From assembly GCA_038134485.1 (NCBI GenBank), contig JAYPVG010000015.1:1-64000 (forward strand): a stretch of 64,000 nt of DNA, in the 5' to 3' direction. The notes beneath the pieces are model-generated. The model had not been told where the DNA came from, made no database searches, and saw nothing but the letters and a program-made list of their open reading frames with translations. A program made the position numbers and the translations under genes. How positions within the stretch are numbered: position 1 is the first letter of the stretch; the number at the start of each line of letters is the position of its first letter. This stretch comes from NORP240 sp038134485 (GTDB lineage Bacteria > Pseudomonadota > Gammaproteobacteria > Pseudomonadales > Pseudohongiellaceae). Of the stretch, positions 49,036-58,055 are shown one piece after another.

Positions 49036-49063
49036 TGACAAGGGGCGTTAGCGGGCATTGCTA

Positions 49064-50425
49064 TCAAGCGATGCCGTAGTGCGCAGCTGTTTTATCGAGA
49101 GCGTCGGCAAATTTCCCGACCAGCGTATCGATCTCTTCTTTACTGCAGATCAATGGCGGCGCCGTAATCATGGCATCGCCCACTGCTCGCATCATCAGGC
49201 CATCGGCGATACAGGTATCACGACAGAAAAACGCGCCCTCACCGTTGGGCGCCAGCCGTTGCCGGGACTCTTTATTCCCCACCAGCTCTATGGCGGCAAA
49301 CATGCCCCTGCCTCGCACCTCTCCGACGATCGGATGATCAGCCAGCTGGCTTAGTCGTTCCTGAAAATAGGGGCCTGTCACATTCGCGGCTTCTTGGAAG
49401 ATAGTGCTTTCGCGCATGATCTTCAGGGTTTCCAGGCCTGCCGCACAGGCTGCCGGATGCCCGGAATAAGTCAGGCCATGGGCAAATTCACCGTCATGGG
49501 CCAGCAACACGTCGGCCACCTTGTCGCCTACCATGACTCCGCCCAGGGGCAGGTAGCCATTGGTGACGGCCTTGGCAAACGTCATCAGGTCAGGACGTAT
49601 TCCATAGGTTTCACTGCCAAACCAGTTCCCGGTCCGACCGAAGCCACAGATGACTTCGTCCGCGATTAGCAAGATGTCGCGCTCGTCACAAATGCGCTGA
49701 ATTTCTGGCCAGTAGCTGTCTGGTGGAATGATGACACCACCGGCACCCTGAACAGGTTCAGCAATAAAGGCAGCCACCTTGGTTTCGCCGATCTCGTCAA
49801 TCTTGGCTTCCAGTTCCCGGGCCACCCGAATGCCAAACGCATTCTTATCTTCACCCGCACCCAGCTCGAACCAGTGAGGCTGATTGATATGATGCACATA
49901 GGTCAGGCCTATATGCTGTTTGTGCATGTTCTTCATGCCACCCAGGGAAGACGCCGCTATGGTGCTGCCGTGATAGGCGTTGTTACGACTGATGATCTGC
50001 TTCTTCTCGGGTTTGCCCAGCAGGTCATAGTATCTTTGCAAAAAGCGGATATTGGTGTCGTTGGCTTCGGAACCGGAGTTGGTGAAGAAAACATGATTGA
50101 ACTGCGCGGGAGTAACACCGACCAGTGCTTCTGCCAGCTCTACGGAAGGCTGGTTGGCGCACTTGAAAAAGTTATTGTAGTAAGGCAATTCCTGAAGCTG
50201 GTCAGCCGCCGCCTGCTTGATGCTGTCCTGGCTGTAACCCAGACTGCAGCACCACAGACCGGACATACCGTCCAGTATTGGATTATCATCAGAATCGTAA
50301 ATATAGACGTGCTCGGCTCGGGAAATGATACGTCCACCTTGCTGGCTGTATTCTTTCAGGTTTGTGAAAGGGTGCAGTTGATGCGAACGATCCCGGATAC
50401 GGAGATTTTCAGTTTTATTACCCAT
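49064..50425 (-). CDS. Class III PLP aminotransferase, putrescine-pyruvate aminotransferase (SpuC)-like
   Basis: 453 residues. N-terminal HPFTNLKEYSQQGGRIISRA and DGMSGLWCCSLGYSQDSI are typical of the SpuC/omega-aminotransferase group. The PLP sites are TNSGSEANDTNIRF, ADEVICGFGRTG and the Schiff-base Lys in TFAKAVTNGY. It may transaminate putrescine to aminobutyraldehyde, or GABA/other omega-amino acids produced by the gamma-glutamyl route. It is divergent from puuA1, with an operator-like site 35 bases before its ATG. Putrescine is supported mainly by the neighbours. Confidence 0.85.
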   Translation of the reverse strand: MGNKTENLRIRDRSHQLHPFTNLKEYSQQGGRIISRAEHVYIYDSDDNPILDGMSGLWCCSLGYSQDSIKQAAADQLQELPYYNNFFKCANQPSVELAEALVGVTPAQFNHVFFTNSGSEANDTNIRFLQRYYDLLGKPEKKQIISRNNAYHGSTIAASSLGGMKNMHKQHIGLTYVHHINQPHWFELGAGEDKNAFGIRVARELEAKIDEIGETKVAAFIAEPVQGAGGVIIPPDSYWPEIQRICDERDILLIADEVICGFGRTGNWFGSETYGIRPDLMTFAKAVTNGYLPLGGVMVGDKVADVLLAHDGEFAHGLTYSGHPAACAAGLETLKIMRESTIFQEAANVTGPYFQERLSQLADHPIVGEVRGRGMFAAIELVGNKESRQRLAPNGEGAFFCRDTCIADGLMMRAVGDAMITAPPLICSKEEIDTLVGKFADALDKTAAHYGIA

Positions 50426-50459
50426 TAAAAACTACTCAAAAATTGAAAATAAAGCGTGC

Positions 50460-50476
50460 TACACCTAAGAGGTATG
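50460..50476. promoter_or_regulatory. Operator-like motif before the aminotransferase
   Basis: TACACCTAAGAGGTATG, with a perfect CCT-AAG-AGG core. It is 35 bases upstream of the aminotransferase start and matches the copies at 50533, 56832 and 57856. Confidence 0.65.
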
Positions 50477-50532
50477 GCAGACTGAGCAACTCTGAGGTTA
50501 AATATTATGTCACACTGCTGACTCGGTTGACT

Positions 50533-50550
50533 TACCCCCAAAGTGGTGTT
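50533..50550. promoter_or_regulatory. Operator-like motif before puuA1
   Basis: TACCCCCAAAGTGGTGTT, identical over 18 bases to the copy at 56832. Core CCA-AAG-TGG is symmetric. It ends 30 bases before the puuA1 ATG. Its centre is about 73 bases (seven helix turns) from the copy at 50460 in the same divergent promoter region. Confidence 0.7.
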
Positions 50551-50579
50551 TTCCGGTAATTTCCTGGAGCCAAACCAAC

Positions 50580-51923
50580 ATGTCCGTCGCCTCACTGGAT
50601 GCCTTTCTGGATCAGCATCCCGATATAGAAGTATTCGAAGCCATATTGCCCGACCTGGCCGGTGGTCTTCGTGGAAAGTGGGTGACACGGGACAAGATCG
50701 AAAAAATCTTCGAAGCGGGTCTCAAACTGCCCTTGTCCACTTTGGCGTTTGATGTCTGGGGTCGGGATCCCCGGGACCTGGTTTTCGACAGCGGCGACAC
50801 CGATGGCATCTGTATCGCCGATATCGATACCCTGGTTCCGGCGCCGTGGCTGGAGCGCCCTACTGGCCAGTTTCTGCTGTCCATGAACGAAATCAGCGGC
50901 AAGCCATGCAGTTATGATCCAAGGAACATACTCCGGGAGCTCACAGACAGACTGAAGAGTCATGGTCTGACCCCTATCCTGGCCAGCGAAATGGAGTTCC
51001 ATTTATTCAGCCTGGACGACGATCCCCTGGGCAGGCCAATTCACACCCAGACTGACAACATCGGCGGCTCATTGAACGCAGGTCAGACCTATAGCCTCGA
51101 GATGATGAACAGCACAGCGGAGTTGATGCATGCGATCTACGACGCCTGTGGCGTACAGAACCTGCCCATTGACACCCTTATCAAGGAAGCCGCTCCTTCC
51201 CAGTACGAGATCAACCTGCACCACAATGAAGATGCGTTACTGGCCGCGGACCAAGCATTGATGCTGAAGCGAGCCATCAAGGGTGTGTCCAGAAAGCAGG
51301 GGTTGCGCGCCAATTTCATGGCCAAACCCTACGGGGATATCGCAGGGAATGGTATGCATATTCACTGCAGCCTGATAGATGACAAGGGCAACAATGCGTT
51401 TAACAACAACACGGACAAGGGCAATGATCTGCTGCGTCACGCCATCGCAGGCTGTCTTGATTCCATGAATGACGCCATGCTGCTGTTTGCCCCGAATCTG
51501 AATTCGTATCGACGCTTTCAACGAGGCAGTCATGCTCCTACAGCGCCTACATGGGGCTATGAAAACCGAACCGTGTCGGTAAGAGTTCCAGCTGATGCCT
51601 ACGAAGCCATGCGCATTGAACACCGGGTCTCAGGGGCCGACGCCAACGTTTACCTGGTTATGGCTAGCATCCTTGCGGGCATGCTGCACGGCATCGAGAA
51701 AAAACTGGAAGCCCCTCCGCCAGCCAAGGGCAATACCTACGAAAAGTTTGCGGCCAATCTGCCGCGATACCTGCCGGACGCCATTAATACATTCTCGGGA
51801 TCTGAATTCATCGCGGAGTATTTTGGCAAAGAATTCAAAAAGGTCTACACGACCGTGAAAGCGCAGGAACTGGACGAGTTTGACCGGGTAGTCACTCCGC
51901 TCGAATACGAGTCCAATCGCTAA
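50580..51923 (+). CDS. puuA: Gamma-glutamylputrescine synthetase, glutamine-synthetase family (copy 1)
   Basis: 447 residues of the type I glutamine-synthetase fold. The metal and ATP sites are LASEMEFHLF, then KEAAPSQYEINLHH, then GNGMHIHCSL; later blocks are FAPNLNSYRRF, GYENRTVSVRVP and IEHRVSGADANVYL. The N-terminal start DIEVFEAILPDLAGGLRGKW fits the PuuA/SpuI branch rather than GlnA. It should ligate glutamate to putrescine using ATP, the first step of the gamma-glutamyl route. GGAG lies before the ATG. A second copy is at 61188. Confidence 0.85.
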   Translation: MSVASLDAFLDQHPDIEVFEAILPDLAGGLRGKWVTRDKIEKIFEAGLKLPLSTLAFDVWGRDPRDLVFDSGDTDGICIADIDTLVPAPWLERPTGQFLLSMNEISGKPCSYDPRNILRELTDRLKSHGLTPILASEMEFHLFSLDDDPLGRPIHTQTDNIGGSLNAGQTYSLEMMNSTAELMHAIYDACGVQNLPIDTLIKEAAPSQYEINLHHNEDALLAADQALMLKRAIKGVSRKQGLRANFMAKPYGDIAGNGMHIHCSLIDDKGNNAFNNNTDKGNDLLRHAIAGCLDSMNDAMLLFAPNLNSYRRFQRGSHAPTAPTWGYENRTVSVRVPADAYEAMRIEHRVSGADANVYLVMASILAGMLHGIEKKLEAPPPAKGNTYEKFAANLPRYLPDAINTFSGSEFIAEYFGKEFKKVYTTVKAQELDEFDRVVTPLEYESNR

Positions 51924-52151
51924 CGTTCAATAAATCTGTTCTGGCCAGTGTGCAGGGATGCTTTGGCAGTTTCCCATCTTCGTGTTCACGACTTCCGTAA
52001 GATCTGGGCTGACTGCGTTCCGGCTCTGTAATCTCAGCTCAGCGAGACTTTTCCTCCAGTCGGGTTTCTGTTTGATTGCTGGCTGGTACCTGTTTGACGC
52101 TTGCTCAAATCGGGTCAGGTTGTGTTCCACCTGCGCCTCGTCTGAAGCCGA

Positions 52152-54137
52152 TCACTCAGCCGCCAGTTCTCCCAGGGCCGATTTGAGTGGTCCCAGGTAT
52201 TTGTCGAAATGTTTCCAGTAGGCGACCGCGGAGGTATAGATAGGCTGGCGCACCTGTTCCGAGCTGGCGGTATTCACCGCCCTCTTGGTTTTGTGAAAAC
52301 TGAGGCAGTTTTCTTCGAACTGCAGACCGCAAAAGTTCAGCAAGTCTCTGACGTTCTTTTCCAGGTCCTGCACGACTTCTTCGTACTGCACGTCGTAGAT
52401 TTTTCCCGGGAAAACCTTGTGCCAGTGCGCCATCAGTCGGAAGTAATCCACGTAATACCTACCCAGGTCTTCAAGGTCGTAACTGAAATACTGCCCTTCC
52501 GCCCACAGCTGCTTGAAACAGCTGAAGCAGTTATCAACCGGATGGCGCCGGGTATTGATAATTTTTGCGTTGGGCATGCTCAGCAGGATGAGACCGATGT
52601 AAATAAAATTGTTGGGCAGCTTATCTATAAAAAACGGCAGGTTCTGTTCACGGTGGCGCTGGGCCTGGTCAAGGAATCTCCTGCCAACTTCCTGAAGCTT
52701 ATCCGCATCCAGTTCACGAACGCCTTCCGGATATCGCTGGCTGGCCAGGTTATCCGGTTTTCTCGCCAGCGCCCCGGCGATCCACGGCATATAAGGCATC
52801 TCCCGGGTTCCTTCAACCTGAGAATGGCTGGACAGTATCTGCTCCTGAAGTGTTGAACCGGATCTCGGCAGGCCAAGAATAAAAATGGGAGACCTGTCAC
52901 TTACTCCACAATTGTTTCGGGAAGCGACAAATTCTGCTGTAAAGGTATCAATAATCCGGTCTACCAACTCACTGAACTTGTCAGCATCCCATTTAACGAG
53001 CTCTCTTTTAACCTTGTTGCCAGCCTGGTAACACAGGAATGCATCGTCCCATTGCTCTCTGTGTTCATAGGCTTTGCCCAGCGCATAGTTAAAATGCACG
53101 ATATCTTCCAGACGCAGCTTTTCGTTCTTTAATACCTGGTTCAGATGTTCCAATTCTTCGTCACTGAAGCGATAGGTTTTCAGATTGGAAAGTGACCAGA
53201 CTGCCTCTCCGTATTTCGGATCCAGCCCCATGCAGGAACGATATGCCGCAATGGCTTCATCCTGCCGGCCCAGAGTTTTAAGGGCAGTGGCTTTTTGTGA
53301 AATGGCCGCCACATAGTCGGGGTGGCTGTCGAGAATCAGATTATATTGTTCCAGGGACTCTTCAAACTGGTTATTCTTGGAGTAGATACTTCCCAGGAGC
53401 ATCCTCGCTTCAATTTGCTCCGGGTTGATTTCCAGCGACCGTTTGACTGCCTGTTCCGATTGTTCCAGCTTGTCCTGACGGGACAGAGCCGAAGCAAGCT
53501 TCAGCCACCATTTCGGATTCTCCGGCATCTGTTCCGTTAGGGAACCGGCCAGTTGTTCTGCCCATCGGCCCCGATTGGTATCCATGGCGTGGTTGATCAA
53601 CAGCTCCTTGGCACCTATGTTGGCCGGGTCGATTTTCAGCACCTCAAGACAAATTTTTTCCGCCTCTTTGCCCTTATCCTCGGCGAACAGCTTCGATGCT
53701 TCGATGACATCCTTTTTAAGATTTTTCCTTTTCTGGTTGATCTCTGCATGGTGGGTGGATTCTTCTTCCTTGCCCATTTTTTCCAGAAGCTGTTCCAGCA
53801 GATTCCGTCCAGCCTTGAGACCGGGGTCAATACTCAGCGCTTTTTTCAGGGCGAGTTCGGCCTCGGCAAATCGCTTCTGTTCAACATAAAGCTTCCCCAG
53901 ATCCACATAAGCTGGACCGTAGTCGTCGGCAATATCGATCGCCAGCTTGAAACACCGTTCGGCTTCCAGGAGCTTTTTCTTCCTGTGCTCTACCTGGCCG
54001 AGCAGCCGCAGGGTATTGACCTCACGGTCGTTGAGCTTGAGTAGCCCATGACACAGCGTTTCGCAGCGCTGCAAATCATTGGCCTTCAGAGCATTCAATG
54101 CCTGAAAAAAGAGTTCCCGGGGATTCTGTGTAACCAT
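52152..54137 (-). CDS. TPR-repeat sulfotransferase
   Basis: 661 residues. Residues 1-390 hold about ten tetratricopeptide repeats (for example AEAELALKKALSIDPGLKAG). From about 415 comes a sulfotransferase domain with 5'-phosphosulfate loop PIFILGLPRSGSTLQEQIL and the 3'-phosphate block NTRRHPVDNCFSCF. The TPR-sulfotransferase architecture is common in marine proteobacteria and relates to tyrosyl-protein sulfotransferase-like enzymes; targets are unknown. It sits inside the polyamine island between puuA1 and the TonB receptor but bears no copy of the shared operator, so it may simply be an insertion in the island. Confidence 0.85.
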   Translation of the reverse strand: MVTQNPRELFFQALNALKANDLQRCETLCHGLLKLNDREVNTLRLLGQVEHRKKKLLEAERCFKLAIDIADDYGPAYVDLGKLYVEQKRFAEAELALKKALSIDPGLKAGRNLLEQLLEKMGKEEESTHHAEINQKRKNLKKDVIEASKLFAEDKGKEAEKICLEVLKIDPANIGAKELLINHAMDTNRGRWAEQLAGSLTEQMPENPKWWLKLASALSRQDKLEQSEQAVKRSLEINPEQIEARMLLGSIYSKNNQFEESLEQYNLILDSHPDYVAAISQKATALKTLGRQDEAIAAYRSCMGLDPKYGEAVWSLSNLKTYRFSDEELEHLNQVLKNEKLRLEDIVHFNYALGKAYEHREQWDDAFLCYQAGNKVKRELVKWDADKFSELVDRIIDTFTAEFVASRNNCGVSDRSPIFILGLPRSGSTLQEQILSSHSQVEGTREMPYMPWIAGALARKPDNLASQRYPEGVRELDADKLQEVGRRFLDQAQRHREQNLPFFIDKLPNNFIYIGLILLSMPNAKIINTRRHPVDNCFSCFKQLWAEGQYFSYDLEDLGRYYVDYFRLMAHWHKVFPGKIYDVQYEEVVQDLEKNVRDLLNFCGLQFEENCLSFHKTKRAVNTASSEQVRQPIYTSAVAYWKHFDKYLGPLKSALGELAAE

Positions 54138-54188
54138 GCGTAAATCCTATCAAAAAATGATAAAGATTCAGACCGACATGTCGGGGTT

Positions 54189-54221
54189 AAAAAAAAAGAG
54201 CCGGCTAGGCCGGCTCTTTTT
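54189..54221. terminator. Rho-independent terminator behind the TonB receptor
   Basis: GAGCCGGC, loop TAG, GCCGGCTC, extended by A/T pairs to a 13-base stem. Read leftward it ends in a run of T (54189-54197), so it stops transcription of the receptor before the TPR-sulfotransferase gene; it also has T residues on the other side. Confidence 0.9.
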
Positions 54222-54239
54222 ACAACACACGTCTGGAAC

Positions 54240-56690
54240 TTAGAAGTTAACACTGAAACGCACACCGGCACGCCTCGGTTCCGAGAAGCCAAAGTGGTGA
54301 GCACCCAGATTACCTTCCTGACCGGCAACGCCTTTGTAGTAGAACTCGTCGGTAATATTGTTCACCCAGAAAGACACTCTCCAGTCATCGAGGCTTTGAT
54401 AACCGATTCGCAGGTTGCTGGTCGTAAAGCCATCCAGCATGAGCGGGCTCTTGCTAAATTCGCCGAAGCCCGGTGAATCACTCTGATGGAACGACTCCCA
54501 GGTGAAGAACATATTGCCCTGTCGCAGAGGCACCGTGTAGGTGGCAACCAGCGAGGAGCTGAAGTCAATGGTTCCCGAGAGCTGTGCGCCTTCTTCACAG
54601 GAGACGATTTCACAGAATTCTGGCGCGGCTCTAGTCAACTCGGTATCCGCCCAGGCCATACCCAGATAGATGTCCAGATTGTCCGTAGGCAACCAGCGCA
54701 TATCCATCTCGACACCGCTACCTTCTGCGTCGCCAACGTTCTTTAACAGGTAAATTGATCCGTTCTTGTAGGCACCGGCCTGCATGTTATCGAACTGATA
54801 AAAATAGGTATTGGCGTTCAGACGCATGGAGCCGTCAAATAACACCGACTTGAAACCCACTTCGTAGTTGGTCACTTCCTCCTCGTCGAACTCTTCCGGT
54901 GTGGCACCCAGCGCCGGATTGGAAGCATCTGTGGAACCATTAAACGGGAATATATCCGTATCTTCCACATCGGCGTTATTGAATTGCAGGAAGAAGGTAT
55001 TGAAGCCACCAGCCTTGTAGCCGGTGGATACGTTACCGTAAATGGACACATCGTCATTGACCTTGAAGTTCAGCGCGGCACGAGCAGAAAAATTGGTCCA
55101 CTCCTTGTCCGCGGAAATCGGTGTAGAGGTGTAGTAAGGGAAGCTGTAGAAAAAGTAGCTGTCGGCGAAACCGTTCTGCATGACAGAGAAGTCCCGCTTG
55201 TCGACGGTATAACGACCACCAACGACAAGATCAAGCCTGTCGGTCAGTGAGGTGGTAACGTCGCCATAGATACCCCAGCCTTCGTATTCTGCATCGATAT
55301 CCACTTCATCGTTACGCATGCCGATACCGGGACCGTAGTCGTAGTAGTAATCACTGGCCGCAAAGTCGGAGAAGTAATCGTAGACTACGCCATCGTTGTT
55401 ATATGGAGAGTAATAGTAATACCAGTTGTAGTAGTTATAGGAAGAACTGCAGTCGCTGACGTAATCGGAGTCGTAACCGTAATAGGCCTGTCCCCAGGTG
55501 GCACACATGGTGTCTTCGTCAAAGGTCTGGTTGTAGTGAGTCTTCAGGTCTTCTTTATACAGAGAGGCACCCACAAACCAGCTGATTCGACCGTCGCCTT
55601 CATAGTTCAGCCGGAATTCCTGACTGAAATAATCCTGCTCCTGAATCTGTTCATAGTTGAAGATATCCAGGCCACTGCCATCGAAGTCTTCAGAGTAATG
55701 GTAGTTATGACCACGCAGACCGGTAATAGAAGTGAACTTGTAGTTATTGCTTAAATCAGCTTCTGCTGTCAGCGTACCGCCCCAGACCTCGCCTTCGTCA
55801 AACATCTGGTCTGCGCGACGGTCGGACTCGAATTCATCCTTATTGGCGACATTGGACTGGAAGAAATCCAGACCGGTGTTGTCGGCATCAAAAACCCGAT
55901 AGATGGAAGGAGGCATGAGGCGATCCTCGTACTCCAGCATCAGGGTTGTGGTGACAACTTCTCCAGAATGGGCCAGAGTGAAACGGCCCGCCAGCACCTC
56001 CAGACCACCGACATTCTCACCAGTCAGCGCGTTCTTCACCCAGGCATCCTGCTCCTGACGATACAGCGCAAAACGGCTGGACCACTCATCGTCAAGTTGT
56101 CGGTTCACGACACCGGTGAATTCGTTGTAACCATTTTCGCCAACCCCAAAATTAGCGTAAGCGGTGTTTTCCTGGGTTGGCTTGTTGGTGCTGATATTGA
56201 ATGCGCCTGCGGAGGCATTGCGGCCGAACAGGGTGCCCTGCGGACCTTTGACCACTTCCACGCGATCAAGGTCGAAGAAGCTGGAAACCGCACCACCGGT
56301 CCTGCCCAGGTAGATACCGTCCTGATAGACACCCACTGAAGGCTCGGCCCCTACACCAAAATCATTGGTACTGATACCACGGATGTTGATGGTATCCAGA
56401 AAGCTGTCATCGGAATCACCGGCAACACCGGGGGTTAGCAGTGCCAGTTCCTTGGCGTCAGTAAACTGGGCATTTTCCATGAAGTTGCCATCAAATACGG
56501 AGACCGTGATTGGTACTTCACCAAGGGTTTGCTCCCTCATCTGGGAGGTGACGACAATTTCCTGAATTTCTGCAGCCTTGGCAGCACTGACAGAAAGTGC
56601 TGTTGCCATGGTCGCCAGGGACACTGCCATTGTGATTTTGCTTCTTCTGAATTGAGAACTCGTGTTGGAAAGGCCTACCGCTGTCTTCAT
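54240..56690 (-). CDS. TonB-dependent outer-membrane receptor with a Tyr-rich extracellular loop
   Basis: 816 residues. The signal region (ITMAVSLATMATALSVSAAKA) is followed by a TonB box-like EIVVTSQ, the plug domain with NIRGISTNDFG and VEVVKGPQGTLFGRNASAG, and a 22-strand barrel ending RRAGVRFSVNF. Around residues 394-455 a predicted outside loop holds about 18 Tyr, many Asp/Ser and two Cys. Energy-dependent uptake of a bulky ligand is expected. Its promoter region contains the 18-base motif also found before puuA1, so the ligand may be a polyamine or polyamine conjugate. A siderophore or glycan is the conventional alternative. Confidence 0.9.
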   Translation of the reverse strand: MKTAVGLSNTSSQFRRSKITMAVSLATMATALSVSAAKAAEIQEIVVTSQMREQTLGEVPITVSVFDGNFMENAQFTDAKELALLTPGVAGDSDDSFLDTINIRGISTNDFGVGAEPSVGVYQDGIYLGRTGGAVSSFFDLDRVEVVKGPQGTLFGRNASAGAFNISTNKPTQENTAYANFGVGENGYNEFTGVVNRQLDDEWSSRFALYRQEQDAWVKNALTGENVGGLEVLAGRFTLAHSGEVVTTTLMLEYEDRLMPPSIYRVFDADNTGLDFFQSNVANKDEFESDRRADQMFDEGEVWGGTLTAEADLSNNYKFTSITGLRGHNYHYSEDFDGSGLDIFNYEQIQEQDYFSQEFRLNYEGDGRISWFVGASLYKEDLKTHYNQTFDEDTMCATWGQAYYGYDSDYVSDCSSSYNYYNWYYYYSPYNNDGVVYDYFSDFAASDYYYDYGPGIGMRNDEVDIDAEYEGWGIYGDVTTSLTDRLDLVVGGRYTVDKRDFSVMQNGFADSYFFYSFPYYTSTPISADKEWTNFSARAALNFKVNDDVSIYGNVSTGYKAGGFNTFFLQFNNADVEDTDIFPFNGSTDASNPALGATPEEFDEEEVTNYEVGFKSVLFDGSMRLNANTYFYQFDNMQAGAYKNGSIYLLKNVGDAEGSGVEMDMRWLPTDNLDIYLGMAWADTELTRAAPEFCEIVSCEEGAQLSGTIDFSSSLVATYTVPLRQGNMFFTWESFHQSDSPGFGEFSKSPLMLDGFTTSNLRIGYQSLDDWRVSFWVNNITDEFYYKGVAGQEGNLGAHHFGFSEPRRAGVRFSVNF

Positions 56691-56831
56691 ATCAATTTTC
56701 CAAGTTTATCAATTTATCTTCTAAATTGTTGATATTTATATAATTATAAGGACTAAGTAAATATAGAACCCCGTCAGATTAATAAAACTGGCACATGTTC
56801 TTACGTTAATTAATCAAGGTCGAGAAAAAAA

Positions 56832-56849
56832 TACCCCCAAAGTGGTGTT
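56832..56849. promoter_or_regulatory. Operator-like motif upstream of the TonB receptor
   Basis: TACCCCCAAAGTGGTGTT, an exact copy of the site before puuA1. It is 142 bases upstream of the receptor ATG, between the receptor and the LuxR gene. Confidence 0.65.
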
Positions 56850-56931
56850 CAGTTCCCCGGCGGATGCACTGCATGGTAATACCTGGCTGAAGGTTTTTCA
56901 CCAAAATACTTTTTACATTGAGGTCATTTCT

Positions 56932-57759
56932 TCAACGAGGAACCTTGAAATACTCCTCCAGTGCATCACCCTCCGTGTAGCCATCGGCGCTCATCAGGGA
57001 ATCCAGAAACAAATGGAACAGTTCCGCCTGAGAGCTGATACCCAGCTTGGCATAGGCGTGTTTGCGATGCAGTTTTACCGTCTCAATGGAAATATTAAGC
57101 TTGTCAGCCACCATACGGGAACTGTGGCCATGCAGCACCAGATTGATAACCCGGACTTCCCGGTCCGTCAACAAACTGCTGCCAAAGCACTGCAGGGCTG
57201 AATCCAGCTGGGCACGAAGATTGGTGTCACTGGAAGACTCTTTTTCTGCATTGCTCCAGTGCCGCCTGCACAGGACACTGACTAACGGTTCCAGATCAGC
57301 CAGCAGAGAGATCTGCTTCTCGCTGAATCGGGTAGGTTCGTTGGTTTTTGCCAGCGAGATGTTGACGAAACTGTTATCGGCAATGGGGACCAGATAGCCA
57401 CATTCATCCTGGTATGCTGACTGACTATAGAATGTCCTGTAGTACTCGCTCTTGCGAAAACCATCCGGGGTCAATTCGTTCAGGCGAAAAAAACCGAATT
57501 GCCCCTTCCGCGCCGCCCGGTAGTAGGGGTCCAGCAGAAACGCCGCTTGCACAAACTCATTGATCAGCGTGGATCCGTCTTCGAGGGGCTGAAAATAATC
57601 GATAACCGGCAGGCCGTTGGCAGGATAGCGCACGATGGTGGCATCATCGATGGGAACCAATATGTTCACCAGCTCCAGCAACTCGGTGGAAAAGTCCTTA
57701 CCGGGAGGCTCGCTGATCATCTGCACCAGCTTTTGATTGTAGGCCCCGAATTGAATCAT
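56932..57759 (-). CDS. LuxR-type transcriptional regulator of the polyamine island
   Basis: 275 residues. The C-terminal 65 residues form a GerE/LuxR helix-turn-helix: LLTDREVRVINLVLHGHSSR, then MVADKLNISIETVKLHRKH, then AYAKLGI. The N-terminal 190 residues (starting MIQFGAYNQKLVQMISEPPG) look like a ligand-sensing domain but lack the acyl-homoserine-lactone residues I would expect, so it is an orphan regulator. It lies between the receptor and the amidotransferase, and its own upstream region has a copy of the shared motif, suggesting autoregulation. I infer that it binds this motif. Confidence 0.8.
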   Translation of the reverse strand: MIQFGAYNQKLVQMISEPPGKDFSTELLELVNILVPIDDATIVRYPANGLPVIDYFQPLEDGSTLINEFVQAAFLLDPYYRAARKGQFGFFRLNELTPDGFRKSEYYRTFYSQSAYQDECGYLVPIADNSFVNISLAKTNEPTRFSEKQISLLADLEPLVSVLCRRHWSNAEKESSSDTNLRAQLDSALQCFGSSLLTDREVRVINLVLHGHSSRMVADKLNISIETVKLHRKHAYAKLGISSQAELFHLFLDSLMSADGYTEGDALEEYFKVPR

Positions 57760-57855
57760 AAGTCGCTTTGCATGCCTTTGATTGACGATGCGTTTTCTAT
57801 TTATTGTCCGGAATCAGACCGGGTTTCCGGCACTCTGTTTTAGGGCTTAAAATAC

Positions 57856-57873
57856 TACACCAAAGAGGTATAG
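57856..57873. promoter_or_regulatory. Operator-like motif before the LuxR regulator
   Basis: TACACCAAAGAGGTATAG. Lies 97 bases before the regulator ATG and 183 before the amidotransferase start in a divergent region of about 300 bases. Confidence 0.6.
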
Positions 57874-58055
57874 GTTAGGCCAGCCTATTGGAGATTAAAT
57901 AACTGGCATCACCAGGTAATTTTAGTCCCCATTCACCGGTCCCAGACCCAACCGGGGAGAATTACTCCGACCACAGGAATCCAACTGGTTCGTTGCGGTA
58001 CTCACTGCGCGACTCACAGGGAATTTAACTGATTATTTTTTTGGCTAGATAGCAA

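Noticed and set aside
51927..52130. Leftward 67-residue frame between puuA1 and the TPR-sulfotransferase
   Set aside because: No start signal and no protein-like pattern; the region is a convergent gap.
56932..57759. Quorum-sensing LuxR with a LuxI partner
   Set aside because: No LuxI-type synthase in the window and no acyl-homoserine-lactone-binding pattern seen in the N-terminal domain.
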